Numbered from the stretch's first letter, positions 1 to 7,576 are shown. The stretch is DNA of 14,439 nt from Pseudomonadota bacterium (GCA_022360105.1 JAKSDL010000800.1:1-14439), one strand, 5' to 3'. Numbers and translations: made by a program. The notes: generated by a model from the sequence alone, not told the origin.

Positions 1-309
1 CAGTTTAATTCAAAATCCTATTGGTGGTACCATGAAAGAATGCATCGGGCGCTGCTTAAAGACTATTCAATTATGTCAGAGTACCGTCCGGAAAGGGACA
101 AGCTCCAGGCATCTCTCGTCAAACTTGCCTACCGGGTTAACGACAAAGAACGCTATTCCTTTACCTGTGATGCATTTAAAAAATCGCGGGAACTTACCAA
201 GAAATGGTGGAACACACTGAAAGAATCCACAAAGAAGTCACCATCGTCGGGCTTTCTCTATCAAAAATACTGGAAAAAACAGAACCAAAAAGCCGAGCTT
301 TTTTTATAG
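1..309 (+). CDS. C-terminal fragment, probable C69-family dipeptidase
   Basis: The frame is open from the first base of the window to the TAG at 307-309, so the 5' part lies outside; 102 residues are visible. The fragment is rich in Trp, Tyr and Lys and contains YWWYHERM, then DYSIMSEYRPERDKLQ, and later KKWWNTLKES. This order (aromatic pair, DYS, LQ, then a W-containing helix before a basic tail) resembles the C-terminal helical part of peptidase family C69 dipeptidases. Those are N-terminal-nucleophile hydrolases that release amino acids from dipeptides. The catalytic N-terminus is not visible, so the call rests on a remembered pattern only. There is no signal or membrane segment in the visible part. 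The gene converges on the GntR regulator with only 12 bases between their stop codons, and is probably not part of the sulfonate locus. Confidence 0.45.
   Translation, partial: QFNSKSYWWYHERMHRALLKDYSIMSEYRPERDKLQASLVKLAYRVNDKERYSFTCDAFKKSRELTKKWWNTLKESTKKSPSSGFLYQKYWKKQNQKAELFL
287..305 (+). terminator. Possible small terminator hairpin at the convergent junction
   Basis: AAAAAGC (287-293) and GCTTTTT (297-303) are complementary around a CGA loop, and the T run continues to 305. The hairpin overlaps the last codons of the plus-strand gene and lies just past the stop of the minus-strand regulator, so it could act in both directions. The stem is mostly A-T, so it is weak. Confidence 0.3.
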
Positions 310-321
310 GTTTTTTGGGGG

Positions 322-966
322 TTAGATGAAATTGGCGTAAGTTTCCTTAATTTGCTCTAATCCTCGGCCGATATTAGTCTCCAACTCTGATGTCAGTTTG
401 GCTTCGTCTTTGTTTTTGATTGCTTCCAGTATGTTGTAATGATCCTGGTTGAAAAGAATGCAACTGTCTTTTTTCTGTCGGTGCATGTTCAGGTACGCCT
501 CAATCATTTGAATGAGTTTTTGGACGATCATATACAAATGATTGTACCTGGAAGCCCTGTAAATTGTGTCGTGAAACGAGCGATCCAAATGGTAAAACTC
601 CGGGGTGATGGAATTCATTTCCTCATGTAATCTTTCCAACGTTTTAATCTGCTTTTGATCAAGCTGATACATGGCATCAACTGCCATTTTGACTTCAAGA
701 TTCACCCGCATCTCAAAAATAGACACGATTTCGTCAAACTTGGGGTGATTGGCGACAATGGCGCCTTTGTAAGGGATGTTTTTTACGATGCCTGATCGGT
801 CAAGTCTGAGCAGAGCCTCTCTTATCGGTCCTCTGCCAATATTTAATTCCTTTTCCAGATCGGTGAGAACCAGGCGGGTGCCGGGCAGTTTGGTCCCTGA
901 TAAAATCATCTCTCGAATTTTTTCATAGGCTGCCAGGGATTTAAGTAACGACTTTTTACCACTCAC
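322..966 (-). CDS. GntR-family transcriptional regulator, FCD subfamily
   Basis: This is a DNA-binding ligand-responsive regulator. Residues about 13-72 form the winged helix-turn-helix typical of GntR proteins: AYEKIREMILSG, then the recognition helix around GRGPIREALLRLDRSG, then the wing NIPYKGAIV. Residues about 80-214 form the all-helical FCD effector domain. Candidate metal ligands Asp128, His132 and His176 are present, but the usual last His seems replaced by Asn198 (sequence ETNIGRGL). The 214-aa length is normal for the family. I chose the GTG at 964-966 because GGAG lies 9 bases upstream; the frame also allows a TTG at 981 with no ribosome site. A plausible sigma-70 promoter lies at 1031-1058. 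The gene sits at the distal end of the sulfonate cluster, so it is a candidate regulator for the AT-rich operators upstream of hpsN and dctP. That link is inference. Confidence 0.88.
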   Translation of the reverse strand: MSGKKSLLKSLAAYEKIREMILSGTKLPGTRLVLTDLEKELNIGRGPIREALLRLDRSGIVKNIPYKGAIVANHPKFDEIVSIFEMRVNLEVKMAVDAMYQLDQKQIKTLERLHEEMNSITPEFYHLDRSFHDTIYRASRYNHLYMIVQKLIQMIEAYLNMHRQKKDSCILFNQDHYNILEAIKNKDEAKLTSELETNIGRGLEQIKETYANFI

Positions 967-1030
967 TATTTTTTGCTCCAAAAATTGGGATCGATCTTTT
1001 TTCCAAACCTAAATTGTTAATGGAATCGAG

Positions 1031-1058
1031 AATATATGTCCAGTTTTACTCCTGCCAA
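1031..1058 (-). promoter_or_regulatory. Candidate sigma-70 promoter of the GntR regulator
   Basis: On the minus strand TTGGCA (1053-1058) and TATATT (1031-1036) are separated by 16 bases, each matching 5 of 6 consensus bases. Transcription would start near 1024, about 58 bases before the GTG start. The regulator may therefore be transcribed separately from the racemase gene upstream. The 967-1180 gap shows nothing else recognisable apart from a G/C-rich patch with a repeated GGCCGGGA-like word near 1110-1130. Confidence 0.5.
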
Positions 1059-1180
1059 ATCAAACCTGTCCGGGTCATGATAGAGAGTGATCGTTTGTTG
1101 CCGATGGGGTTGGCCGGGAGGGCCGGGAAATTGTTCTGAAAAGAATCAAGGAAGGAAATTGGGTGTTCGTTAAACAATGC

Positions 1181-1912
1181 TTAGTGTTTTCTTTCAATAT
1201 GTTTTCCCTGTTTTACAATCGTCACCGTTTCCCGGGCAAGAACTTCTGCTGCGTCTATCATGTTGAAAGGCATTCCCTGGCAAACGACACTCAATTCAGT
1301 GCAGGCAATAATGATAACATCAGCACCTTTGCGAGAAATATTGTTAAAGGCATCGGAAATGATGGTATCAACTTCGGGGCCGGTCACCCCGGCTTTTATC
1401 ATCTTAATTCCCTGTAGCAACAGATCCTGATATGTATCGTCCGGATAGATATCTTCTATTCCATGCTTTTGGAACCTGTCCGAATAAAGCCTGGTTTTTA
1501 TGATGGCAGTAGAGCCGGCTATCCCAACCTTTCGACGATCAGGGTAGGACCGGACAAATTCGGAAACCACCAGATCAATGAGATTGATAACCGGGATGGT
1601 AACGGCATCAACGACATGTTGATAGTAGTAATGGGCTGTGTTACAAGGGATTATTAAAAAATTTGCACCCCATTGCTCAAGTTTTTTTCCCATTTCAGCC
1701 ATATGAGGACCAGGGCATTCCCCGGTTTCATCAATCAACGCTTTTATTCGGGAGGGAACCTTCGGATTGTTGTCAACAATACAGCGAATATGATCGATGT
1801 CGTCATTAGCGGGTGTGAGTCGGATGATTCGCTGCATGATATCTACTGTTGCATCGGGACCTAAACCACCGATTATACCAACAATTTTTTCCGGTTCTGA
1901 AGATGTCGTCAT
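1181..1912 (-). CDS. Aspartate/glutamate racemase-family protein
   Basis: The 243-aa protein belongs to the cofactor-independent Asp/Glu/hydantoin racemase superfamily. It has the N-terminal GIIGGLGPDATVD signature (residues 12-24) and two catalytic cysteines in canonical contexts, Cys90 in IPCNTAH and Cys204 in IACTELS. These act as the paired acid and base that invert the alpha carbon. The best general prediction is aspartate racemase, a cytoplasmic enzyme. Cysteate is the sulfonate analogue of aspartate and a cysteate-lyase candidate lies directly upstream, so a role in racemising cysteate is possible but unproven. The ATG at 1910-1912 has no clear Shine-Dalgarno sequence, which suggests weak initiation or leaderless-like translation. 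A 241-base gap with repeat hairpins separates it from cuyA, so co-transcription is uncertain. Confidence 0.85.
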   Translation of the reverse strand: MTTSSEPEKIVGIIGGLGPDATVDIMQRIIRLTPANDDIDHIRCIVDNNPKVPSRIKALIDETGECPGPHMAEMGKKLEQWGANFLIIPCNTAHYYYQHVVDAVTIPVINLIDLVVSEFVRSYPDRRKVGIAGSTAIIKTRLYSDRFQKHGIEDIYPDDTYQDLLLQGIKMIKAGVTGPEVDTIISDAFNNISRKGADVIIIACTELSVVCQGMPFNMIDAAEVLARETVTIVKQGKHIERKH

Positions 1913-1978
1913 ATCGTTTTAACTACGGAAGAAAAGTAAACTGCAATTTGAATTGCGTAATAAACAATCTTGGTTAAG

Positions 1979-2012
1979 TTGTAGGATGGGCAATTCGTTG
2001 CCCATCCTACAA
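1979..2012. repeat. 15-bp perfect hairpin with TTCG loop (REP-like)
   Basis: The arms at 1979-1993 (TTGTAGGATGGGCAA) and 1998-2012 are perfectly complementary around a TTCG tetraloop at 1994-1997. The GTAGGATGGG word at the foot resembles the GTAG-footed REP palindromes mobilised by RAYT transposases in other bacteria. Neither side has a T tract, so it is not a standard intrinsic terminator. It could still stabilise or end the upstream mRNA. Confidence 0.7.
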
Positions 2013-2033
2013 GATTTTGTCACATTGCAAATT

Positions 2034-2065
2034 GGTGGATCCGTCGCTACGCTCCTTGATCCACC
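2034..2065. repeat. Second palindrome of the REP-like pair
   Basis: GGTGGATC (2034-2041) pairs with GATCCACC (2058-2065) around a 16-base loop. It lies 21 bases beyond the TTCG hairpin, and the two together look like a paired interspersed element. A further GGGATGGGCC word at 2093-2102 resembles part of the first arm. The rest of 1913-2153 shows no convincing promoter. Confidence 0.55.
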
Positions 2066-2153
2066 CCACAATCTGATAATTAAATTTTGCTAGGGATGGG
2101 CCAAGAAGAGGAGTTGAGTACTAAATTAAATCCGTTGTCCCCGGGTTTATATC

Positions 2154-3152
2154 TTATCTAAAAGTATCCAGATAAGCATATAATGCAGGTGAACCTCCTG
2201 TATGCAGGAATAGAACATTGGCACCTTTCGGGAAAGTGTTTTTGCGAACCAGGTCAATCAAACCGGCGGCTGCCTTTCCTGAGTAAACAGGGTCCAGTAA
2301 GATCCCTTCATTGGCAGCAAAAAGCTTAACGGCTTCAATCATTGAGTCTGTAGGAATCGAATACCCGGGGCCGACATATTCATCATAACAAACGATACTT
2401 TCTCGCGTAATTCCCCCTTTGATATTGACAGATTCAGCTGTCTCTACGGCAAGCTTGTGCACAATCTCTTCCTGGAGGTCCTTTGGGCGGGAAACATTGA
2501 CACCACTGATTGGTATACCCCCATTGATGCCTGCCATACCTGTCACCATTCCTGCGTGGGTACCTGCCGATCCGGATGGGACCACAATGTGATCGATCTT
2601 CAGCCTTGCATCATTTAATTGCTGCATCATTTCAACAGCGCAGTTTACATATCCCAGTGCCCCGGTGGCATTGGAAGCTCCACCAGGGATGATGTATGGT
2701 TTTTTGCCCTGGCTTTTTAATTCTTCGGCTGTCTTATTCATTTCTGCCATCATGTCTGATCCACCTTCAACCACACGGTGACTCTTCACACCTAAAAGCT
2801 CGAAAAGAAAATTATTTCCACTGCCATCCACTTTATAGCTTCCTTTGACGCGCTCCTCCAATATCAAATGGCAATCCATTCTTTCTTTGGCAGCCCAGGA
2901 TGCGGTTAAGCGACAATGATTGGATTGAACAGCTCCGCAGGTAATCAGAGTGTCAGCACCCTTGACCAGGGCATCAGCAATACAAAATTCCAGTTTACGG
3001 GTTTTATTACCACCGGCCGCACCGGGGAGCAGATCGTCACGTTTTACAAACAGATTAATTCCACCACCCAGGTTTTTTGATAGATTGGGCATTGGTTCTA
3101 CAGGTGTTGGACCTTGCAGGTAATTTCTTCTGGGAAACGATGTAAAATTCAT
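2154..3152 (-). CDS. cuyA: PLP-dependent lyase, probable L-cysteate sulfo-lyase
   Basis: This 332-aa protein is of fold-type II in the D-cysteine desulfhydrase / ACC deaminase family. Lys50 in GGNKTRKLEF is the expected Schiff-base lysine, SNH at 77-79 lies at the substrate pocket, SGSAGTHAG at 193-201 forms the phosphate loop, and HTGG lies near the C-terminus. The length fits the family. Family members include D-cysteine desulfhydrase and CuyA, which converts L-cysteate to pyruvate, ammonia and sulfite. I prefer CuyA because the neighbours are sulfonate genes (HpsN-like dehydrogenase, Tpa, Xsc). Sequence alone cannot exclude D-cysteine desulfhydrase. The ATG has AGGAG 8 bases upstream. It starts 36 bases after the aminotransferase stop and is probably in one operon with it. 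The product would be cytoplasmic. Confidence 0.7.
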   Translation of the reverse strand: MNFTSFPRRNYLQGPTPVEPMPNLSKNLGGGINLFVKRDDLLPGAAGGNKTRKLEFCIADALVKGADTLITCGAVQSNHCRLTASWAAKERMDCHLILEERVKGSYKVDGSGNNFLFELLGVKSHRVVEGGSDMMAEMNKTAEELKSQGKKPYIIPGGASNATGALGYVNCAVEMMQQLNDARLKIDHIVVPSGSAGTHAGMVTGMAGINGGIPISGVNVSRPKDLQEEIVHKLAVETAESVNIKGGITRESIVCYDEYVGPGYSIPTDSMIEAVKLFAANEGILLDPVYSGKAAAGLIDLVRKNTFPKGANVLFLHTGGSPALYAYLDTFR

Positions 3153-3188
3153 GAATAAACTCCTGTAAAATAAGGTTCGATTGTCGGG

Positions 3189-4397
3189 TTACGACAGAAC
3201 TTCTTGAAGACATTCTTCGATAATATCAGTAATGATCAGACAATCCTCTTCGCTGAAGGTAAGAGGAATTCTCATATCACACATGGTTTTTAAAATGCGA
3301 TTGGTGTTTTTCAGTTCCGGCAGGGTGCCAAAGTACTGCCAACTGGTATAAGCGCTGGTAAACCCCACAGGTTCACTGTTCCCAAACCATTTTAGTTCAA
3401 CTCCCCTTTCTAAACACAGTTCCAGGAATCGGTTAATGGTCTTTTCGCTTTGACCAGGCAAAGAAAACTGAATGGAACTGCCGACATAACTTTCCTTGGG
3501 ATGACGGGAGGGAAGGCTGATGCCTTTCATTTTTACCAAGGCTTGTTCAATCAGCTGATATCGCTGGTTCCAACGACGACATTGCTCGTCCAGGTCTTTC
3601 AATTGAGGTCTTAAAATGGCTGCCCTTAAGTTATCCATTCTGCAGGAATAATTTGGTGTCAGCTTTTTAATCGATTCAAAAACCTCCATAGGTGGGCGTG
3701 CGGTATGCCGTTCATATAACATATATGAGCCGGAATAGATGATGGCCTTTGCCATAAGCTCCGGATCATCGGTTATCAATAAACCGCCTTCCCCTGAATT
3801 AATATGTTTGTAGGTTTGGGTACTGAAACAGGCCGCTTTTCCGAATGTTCCCGATTTTTTGCCATCCCAGGCTGCACCCATGGTGTGAGCACAATCCTCA
3901 ATCAACTCTACATGATTCTCTGTGCAGATGTTTACTATCCGGTCCATATCGGCGATATGCCCTCTCATGTGGGACAGCAGCAACCATTTGACATCGTCAG
4001 CCGCTGCTTTACGTTTGAGGTCGTCCAGATCGATGGTGTAATCATCCACAATATCAACCAGTTCGATGCTCGCCCCTGTGTTCTCTATGGCCCCGGGGAC
4101 AGGAGCCAGGGTATAAGCATTGCACAAAACCTTGTCACCCGGCTGAACACCAATACTCTTCAGTGCCAGATACATGGCGCTTCCACATGAAGCGCAGGAA
4201 AGGCAATACTTACTCCCCATGTATTGGGCAAATTCCTCTTCCAGCAAAGCGGCCTCACCTTTTTCATCCTTATCCACATTGTAACGATGGATCTTGCCGG
4301 AGCGAAGAATTTCCAGGGCTTTTTCGATACCTTCTTCAGATATGGGTTCCTGCAGCGTAAAGTCTTTGGTAAAGCATTTGGAATTGGATGGGTTCAT
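3189..4397 (-). CDS. DegT/DnrJ/EryC1/StrS-family PLP aminotransferase
   Basis: This is a 402-aa fold-type I aminotransferase of the family best known for making amino sugars on nucleotide-activated substrates. Asp168 in EDCAHTMGA should hold the pyridine nitrogen, and Lys197 in STQTYKHINSGEGG is the Schiff-base lysine. The phosphate-binding region, usually like NGTAAL, reads SCASCGSAM here with Cys65, Cys68 and Cys71 spaced CxxCxxC. No sugar-nucleotide genes are nearby. It lies between the HpsN-like dehydrogenase and the CuyA candidate, so its substrate may be a C3 sulfonate ketone or aldehyde such as sulfopyruvate. This is inference. I chose the ATG at 4395-4397 because AGGAAA precedes it; an upstream in-frame ATG at 4436 lacks a good site. 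Confidence 0.85.
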   Translation of the reverse strand: MNPSNSKCFTKDFTLQEPISEEGIEKALEILRSGKIHRYNVDKDEKGEAALLEEEFAQYMGSKYCLSCASCGSAMYLALKSIGVQPGDKVLCNAYTLAPVPGAIENTGASIELVDIVDDYTIDLDDLKRKAAADDVKWLLLSHMRGHIADMDRIVNICTENHVELIEDCAHTMGAAWDGKKSGTFGKAACFSTQTYKHINSGEGGLLITDDPELMAKAIIYSGSYMLYERHTARPPMEVFESIKKLTPNYSCRMDNLRAAILRPQLKDLDEQCRRWNQRYQLIEQALVKMKGISLPSRHPKESYVGSSIQFSLPGQSEKTINRFLELCLERGVELKWFGNSEPVGFTSAYTSWQYFGTLPELKNTNRILKTMCDMRIPLTFSEEDCLIITDIIEECLQEVLS

Positions 4398-4493
4398 ATT
4401 ATTTCCTGATCGGTTTGTGCTTGGTAGTTTATGCATCGTGTGGAGCTTTATTGAGGTCTGCTATACCCCAGCTCTTGCAAAGCATCGTTATTG

Positions 4494-4539
4494 GTTATCC
4501 GTTATCGGTGTTTCCTGAAAGCTTCGCTTTCTGGATAAC
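4494..4539. repeat. Nested inverted repeat in the hpsN-aminotransferase gap
   Basis: GTTATCC (4494-4500) pairs with GGATAAC (4533-4539). Inside it GAAAGC and GCTTTC form a 6-bp stem with a TTC loop. No T tract follows. It may be a dispersed repeat or an mRNA-stabilising element. It lies in the 228-base gap between hpsN and the aminotransferase gene. Confidence 0.45.
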
Positions 4540-4579
4540 AAACAACTAATCAAATAATAGGGGTTACGCCTTGATCAGA

Positions 4580-4607
4580 GAGTTGGTTTCTTAAACAAGA
4601 CCAACTC
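4580..4607 (-). terminator. Hairpin downstream of hpsN, possible attenuator
   Basis: GAGTTGGT (4580-4587) pairs with ACCAACTC (4600-4607) around a 12-base loop that can close further. It starts about 20 bases past the hpsN stop. No T run follows on the minus strand, so partial termination or mRNA end protection is more likely than a strong terminator. Confidence 0.35.
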
Positions 4608-4625
4608 AAACCTGAAATGTGCAAA

Positions 4626-5936
4626 TTAATAAGTCTTTTGCTTGTATACCTCAAAATCCCAGTTTTCATTTGGGAAATATTTGTTTAAGCGCCAATCACA
4701 GGCCCTGGCATGTCCTTCCATCCCCTCAACACGAGAAAGCCTGGAAGCAGCACCTCCAATAGTGCGGTTGGCCTCATTTGTCAGCTCTTGATAGGTATAT
4801 ATTTTTAAAAATTTGTGAACGTTAAGTCCGCCTGAATAAAGACCGGCTTTTTTGGTTGGCAGGATGTGATTTGTCCCGGAGCACTTGTCTCCATATGCTA
4901 CCGTACAACCTTCTCCCAGGAACAAGGATCCGTACGACTTTAAATTAGCCAGCCACCAATCCAGATCCTCAGCAATAACCTGAACGTGTTCAGCTGCATA
5001 TTGATCGTTGACCCGGCATAATTCTTCACGATCTTCACATAAAATAATCTCCCCGTAGTTCTCCCAGGAAGAAGCTGCCACTTCCGGTTCAATCAGGTCG
5101 GAGATGACCTTGGGCACAATTTCCTTGACCTTTTCAGCAAGTGGTCTGCTGTCTGTATAAAGCCAGACAGGAGAATCGTAACCATGTTCGGCCTGGGATA
5201 CCAGGTCAACTGCAATTGTCATTGGATCAGCCGATTTGTCAGCAATAATGGCAGATTCCGTAGGTCCGGCAAAAACATCGATGGTACAAGTTCCATCGCC
5301 GGACAACAACGCTTTGGCCTCGGCAACATAAGCGTTGCCAGGTCCGACCAGAATATTGGCAGGTTTGCCTGTAAAAAGACCGTAAGCCATCGTAGCAACG
5401 GCCTGTACGCCTCCCATTTCAAGAATTACATCCGCCCCGGAAATTTCCATGGCATAAACAACGGCAGGAGCAATACTGTCTCCCCGTGGCGGAGAACAGG
5501 CAATCACTGTCGGAACACCGGCAGCCTTGGCTGTGGCAACACTCATAATGGCGGAACAGGCATGTGCAAATCGACCACCGGGAACATAACAACCCGCAAC
5601 ATCCATTGGAATTAACTTCTGACCAAGCCGCACGCCAGGTATCGACTCCATTTCAAATTCCTGAATACTTTGGCGTTGTGCCAATGCAAATCGAGAAACC
5701 TGCTCGTGAGCAAATTGTATATCATCCTTGATTGCCTGTGGAACCTGATCGATTAACTGCTGTTTTTTTTCTGCGCTTAAAATAAATTCCTGATCCCAAT
5801 TATCAAACTTCTTTGCTAATGCTTTTACCGCCGCCTCACCGTTTTGCTTAATGTCAGCCAGCAAATCCAGGACAATTTGCCGTTTTTTCCCGCTGTTCTC
5901 TTCGGCAGATGCTGTTGACTGTTTGATATACTCCAT
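4626..5936 (-). CDS. hpsN: HisD-family dehydrogenase, probable DHPS 3-dehydrogenase
   Basis: This 436-aa protein spans the whole histidinol-dehydrogenase family. The zinc ligands known for E. coli HisD are all present: Gln248 and His251 (SQAEHG), Asp350 (YGDKCSG) and His409 (EGMEGHA). The catalytic Glu316-His317 pair (AAEHVQV) and the NAD-side signature VGPGNAYVAEAK (197-208) are also there. No other histidine genes are nearby. In sulfonate degraders the homologue HpsN oxidises (R)-2,3-dihydroxypropane-1-sulfonate to (R)-sulfolactate with NAD+ and zinc, and that fits the context. True histidinol dehydrogenase cannot be excluded by eye. The ATG has GGAG 7 bases upstream. A promoter with a long palindromic operator lies just upstream (5974-6041). 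It is the first gene of a likely unit with the aminotransferase and cuyA. Companion DHPS genes hpsO and hpsP are not in the window. Confidence 0.75.
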   Translation of the reverse strand: MEYIKQSTASAEENSGKKRQIVLDLLADIKQNGEAAVKALAKKFDNWDQEFILSAEKKQQLIDQVPQAIKDDIQFAHEQVSRFALAQRQSIQEFEMESIPGVRLGQKLIPMDVAGCYVPGGRFAHACSAIMSVATAKAAGVPTVIACSPPRGDSIAPAVVYAMEISGADVILEMGGVQAVATMAYGLFTGKPANILVGPGNAYVAEAKALLSGDGTCTIDVFAGPTESAIIADKSADPMTIAVDLVSQAEHGYDSPVWLYTDSRPLAEKVKEIVPKVISDLIEPEVAASSWENYGEIILCEDREELCRVNDQYAAEHVQVIAEDLDWWLANLKSYGSLFLGEGCTVAYGDKCSGTNHILPTKKAGLYSGGLNVHKFLKIYTYQELTNEANRTIGGAASRLSRVEGMEGHARACDWRLNKYFPNENWDFEVYKQKTY

Positions 5937-5973
5937 TCGTTACTCCATCTGTGTCGGTTTAAGTGCTAATCTA

Positions 5974-6002
5974 GAAATATCAAGCGCCTTTTTCTGTGTC
6001 AA
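5974..6002 (-). promoter_or_regulatory. Candidate sigma-70 promoter of hpsN
   Basis: On the minus strand a perfect TTGACA (5997-6002) is followed after 17 bases by the weak -10 TATTTC (5974-5979). A poor -10 next to an operator suggests dependence on an activator, though repression is also possible. The -35 abuts the palindrome described separately. Confidence 0.5.
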
Positions 6003-6041
6003 ATATTTTATGTAATATTACATAAAATATTTTATAAAATC
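6001..6041. promoter_or_regulatory. 32-bp perfect palindrome and operator upstream of hpsN
   Basis: Positions 6001-6032 are a perfect 32-bp palindrome centred on AATATT, and a second palindrome, ATTTTATAAAAT, overlaps it at 6029-6040. It touches the -35 box of the hpsN promoter. The same arrangement occurs upstream of dctP. The remainder of the 347-base gap, 6042-6283, shows only a CTGATAACGCATT word at 6196-6208 and no gene. Confidence 0.7.
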
Positions 6042-6283
6042 TATATCGTGTGCACTAATCTGTAATCATGAATCAAATTCTATGCATTTTATTGCTTCGG
6101 AAAAAATACTTATCGGGGCAAATAGTTTCGGTTCATTCGGAAACACTGTCCCTTTCACAAACCAGATTGCAAAAGGGAGCAATGTCTGATGGAAGCTGAT
6201 AACGCATTCCCAATCAAAACAAATAACTATTGCTTTCGATCAAATAAGCTTTAACCTATCAATGTGTGACATGACACATCCGG

Positions 6284-7576
6284 CTAGCCAAAAACTGAAT
6301 TGAAAAAGTTGGGAAGCCATAACGTCAAAGTTGGAACATAGGCAACGATAAATACAACCAAAACACTGACAAAAACAAAAGGCAAGGCATTTACCGAGAT
6401 CTTTTCGATCGAGGTTCTGGCCACCCCGGAAGCGATAAACATGTTTTCTCCCAAGGGAGGTGTGGCAAAACCGATTTCACAGCAACAGACCAGTACCACT
6501 CCAAAATGGATGGGATCAACACCCAGGGTAACCATAACCGGCAATAATACAGGCGTTACCAGCATAATGGTTGCCAGTGTCTCCATGAACATGCCCATAA
6601 ACAGAAGAAAGAAAATAATCAGTGCCCAGATGAGATAAATGTTATCGGTCAAACTCAGCAAACCTGCGGCTATCAGATCCGGTACCTTGTTTATGGTTAA
6701 TAGTTGCCCAAATGCCAGGGCAGTGAACATGATGATCAACACCCGGCCTGTAATCCAGGTTGTACTCTCAAGAGCTTTCATCACAGCCTTAACCCTGATT
6801 TCCCGGTAGATGAAAATACCTACAAACAAGGTATAAAATATCGAGACAATGGCTGCTTCGGTAGGTGTAAAAAAGCCGGTATAGATTCCACCAAGAATAA
6901 TGACCGGGGTTAATAAGGCCCAGAAGCCCTCTTTCATAGTCTGGTTGACTTTCCTGACCGAGAGTTTTTCTCCGTCTCCCTGGTATCCTTTTTGTTTGGA
7001 TCGGAAAAAATTCATGGTCAGCAGGCCTACAGCCAGCATCACACCCGGAATAAAACCGGCAATGAACAGATCAGCGATGGATTCTGACGCTGCCACACCG
7101 TAAATAACCATGGGTATGCTTGGCGGGATTACCACGCCTAATCCGCCTGAGGAGGATGTTATAGCCCCAGCATAACCTCTGTCGTAGTTATGGCGCACCA
7201 TGGCGGGAATCATCAACATTCCGACCGCTGCTGTGGTTGCGGGGCCTGATCCGGAAATGGCTCCGAAAAAGAGACAGGATAACACGGTTGAAGCAGCCAT
7301 ACCGCCCGTGAACGGGCCAGCCAATGCTTCGGCAACAGCAACCAGCCTTCTCGATATCCCTGCCGACTCCATTAAGGCACCGGAGAGAATAAAGGCAGGT
7401 AAAGCCATAATAGGAAAGGAGTTGACCGAGGTATAGGCGATTTCAACCAGACCCTCCATTGGTTTGCCACTGATCAGCATGCCTGCCATGGCGGATGCAC
7501 CAAGGGAAAGTGTAATGGGCGCTCCTATTAACAGAAGGAGTACAAACGTCACAAATATGGCAATTGTTACAGTCAT
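6284..7576 (-). CDS. dctM: TRAP transporter large permease subunit, DctM type
   Basis: The 430-aa protein is strongly hydrophobic with about a dozen membrane segments. It carries DctM-family signatures GSGPATTAAVG (109-119) and GGLGVVIPPSIPMVIYG (144-160). It forms the sodium-driven transport channel of the TRAP system in the inner membrane. Its ATG overlaps the dctQ stop in an ATGA, with GGAGGG upstream, so the two are translationally coupled. Family members move carboxylates, sialic acid, taurine or other sulfonates. The setting suggests a sulfonate such as taurine or DHPS, in which case names like tauM or hpsM would apply. The length is typical. Confidence 0.93.
   Translation of the reverse strand: MTVTIAIFVTFVLLLLIGAPITLSLGASAMAGMLISGKPMEGLVEIAYTSVNSFPIMALPAFILSGALMESAGISRRLVAVAEALAGPFTGGMAASTVLSCLFFGAISGSGPATTAAVGMLMIPAMVRHNYDRGYAGAITSSSGGLGVVIPPSIPMVIYGVAASESIADLFIAGFIPGVMLAVGLLTMNFFRSKQKGYQGDGEKLSVRKVNQTMKEGFWALLTPVIILGGIYTGFFTPTEAAIVSIFYTLFVGIFIYREIRVKAVMKALESTTWITGRVLIIMFTALAFGQLLTINKVPDLIAAGLLSLTDNIYLIWALIIFFLLFMGMFMETLATIMLVTPVLLPVMVTLGVDPIHFGVVLVCCCEIGFATPPLGENMFIASGVARTSIEKISVNALPFVFVSVLVVFIVAYVPTLTLWLPNFFNSVFG

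Noticed and set aside
5184..5615. Plus-strand 143-codon open frame
   Set aside because: It lies entirely antisense to the well-supported HisD-family gene and its translation resembles no family; it is a shadow frame. The same holds for the other plus-strand frames such as 8836-9312, 9760-10251 and 11235-11813.
6263..6278. Small palindrome TGTG-N-CATG-N-CACA near the end of dctM
   Set aside because: It is short, occurs once, and lies downstream of a gene with no promoter evidence.
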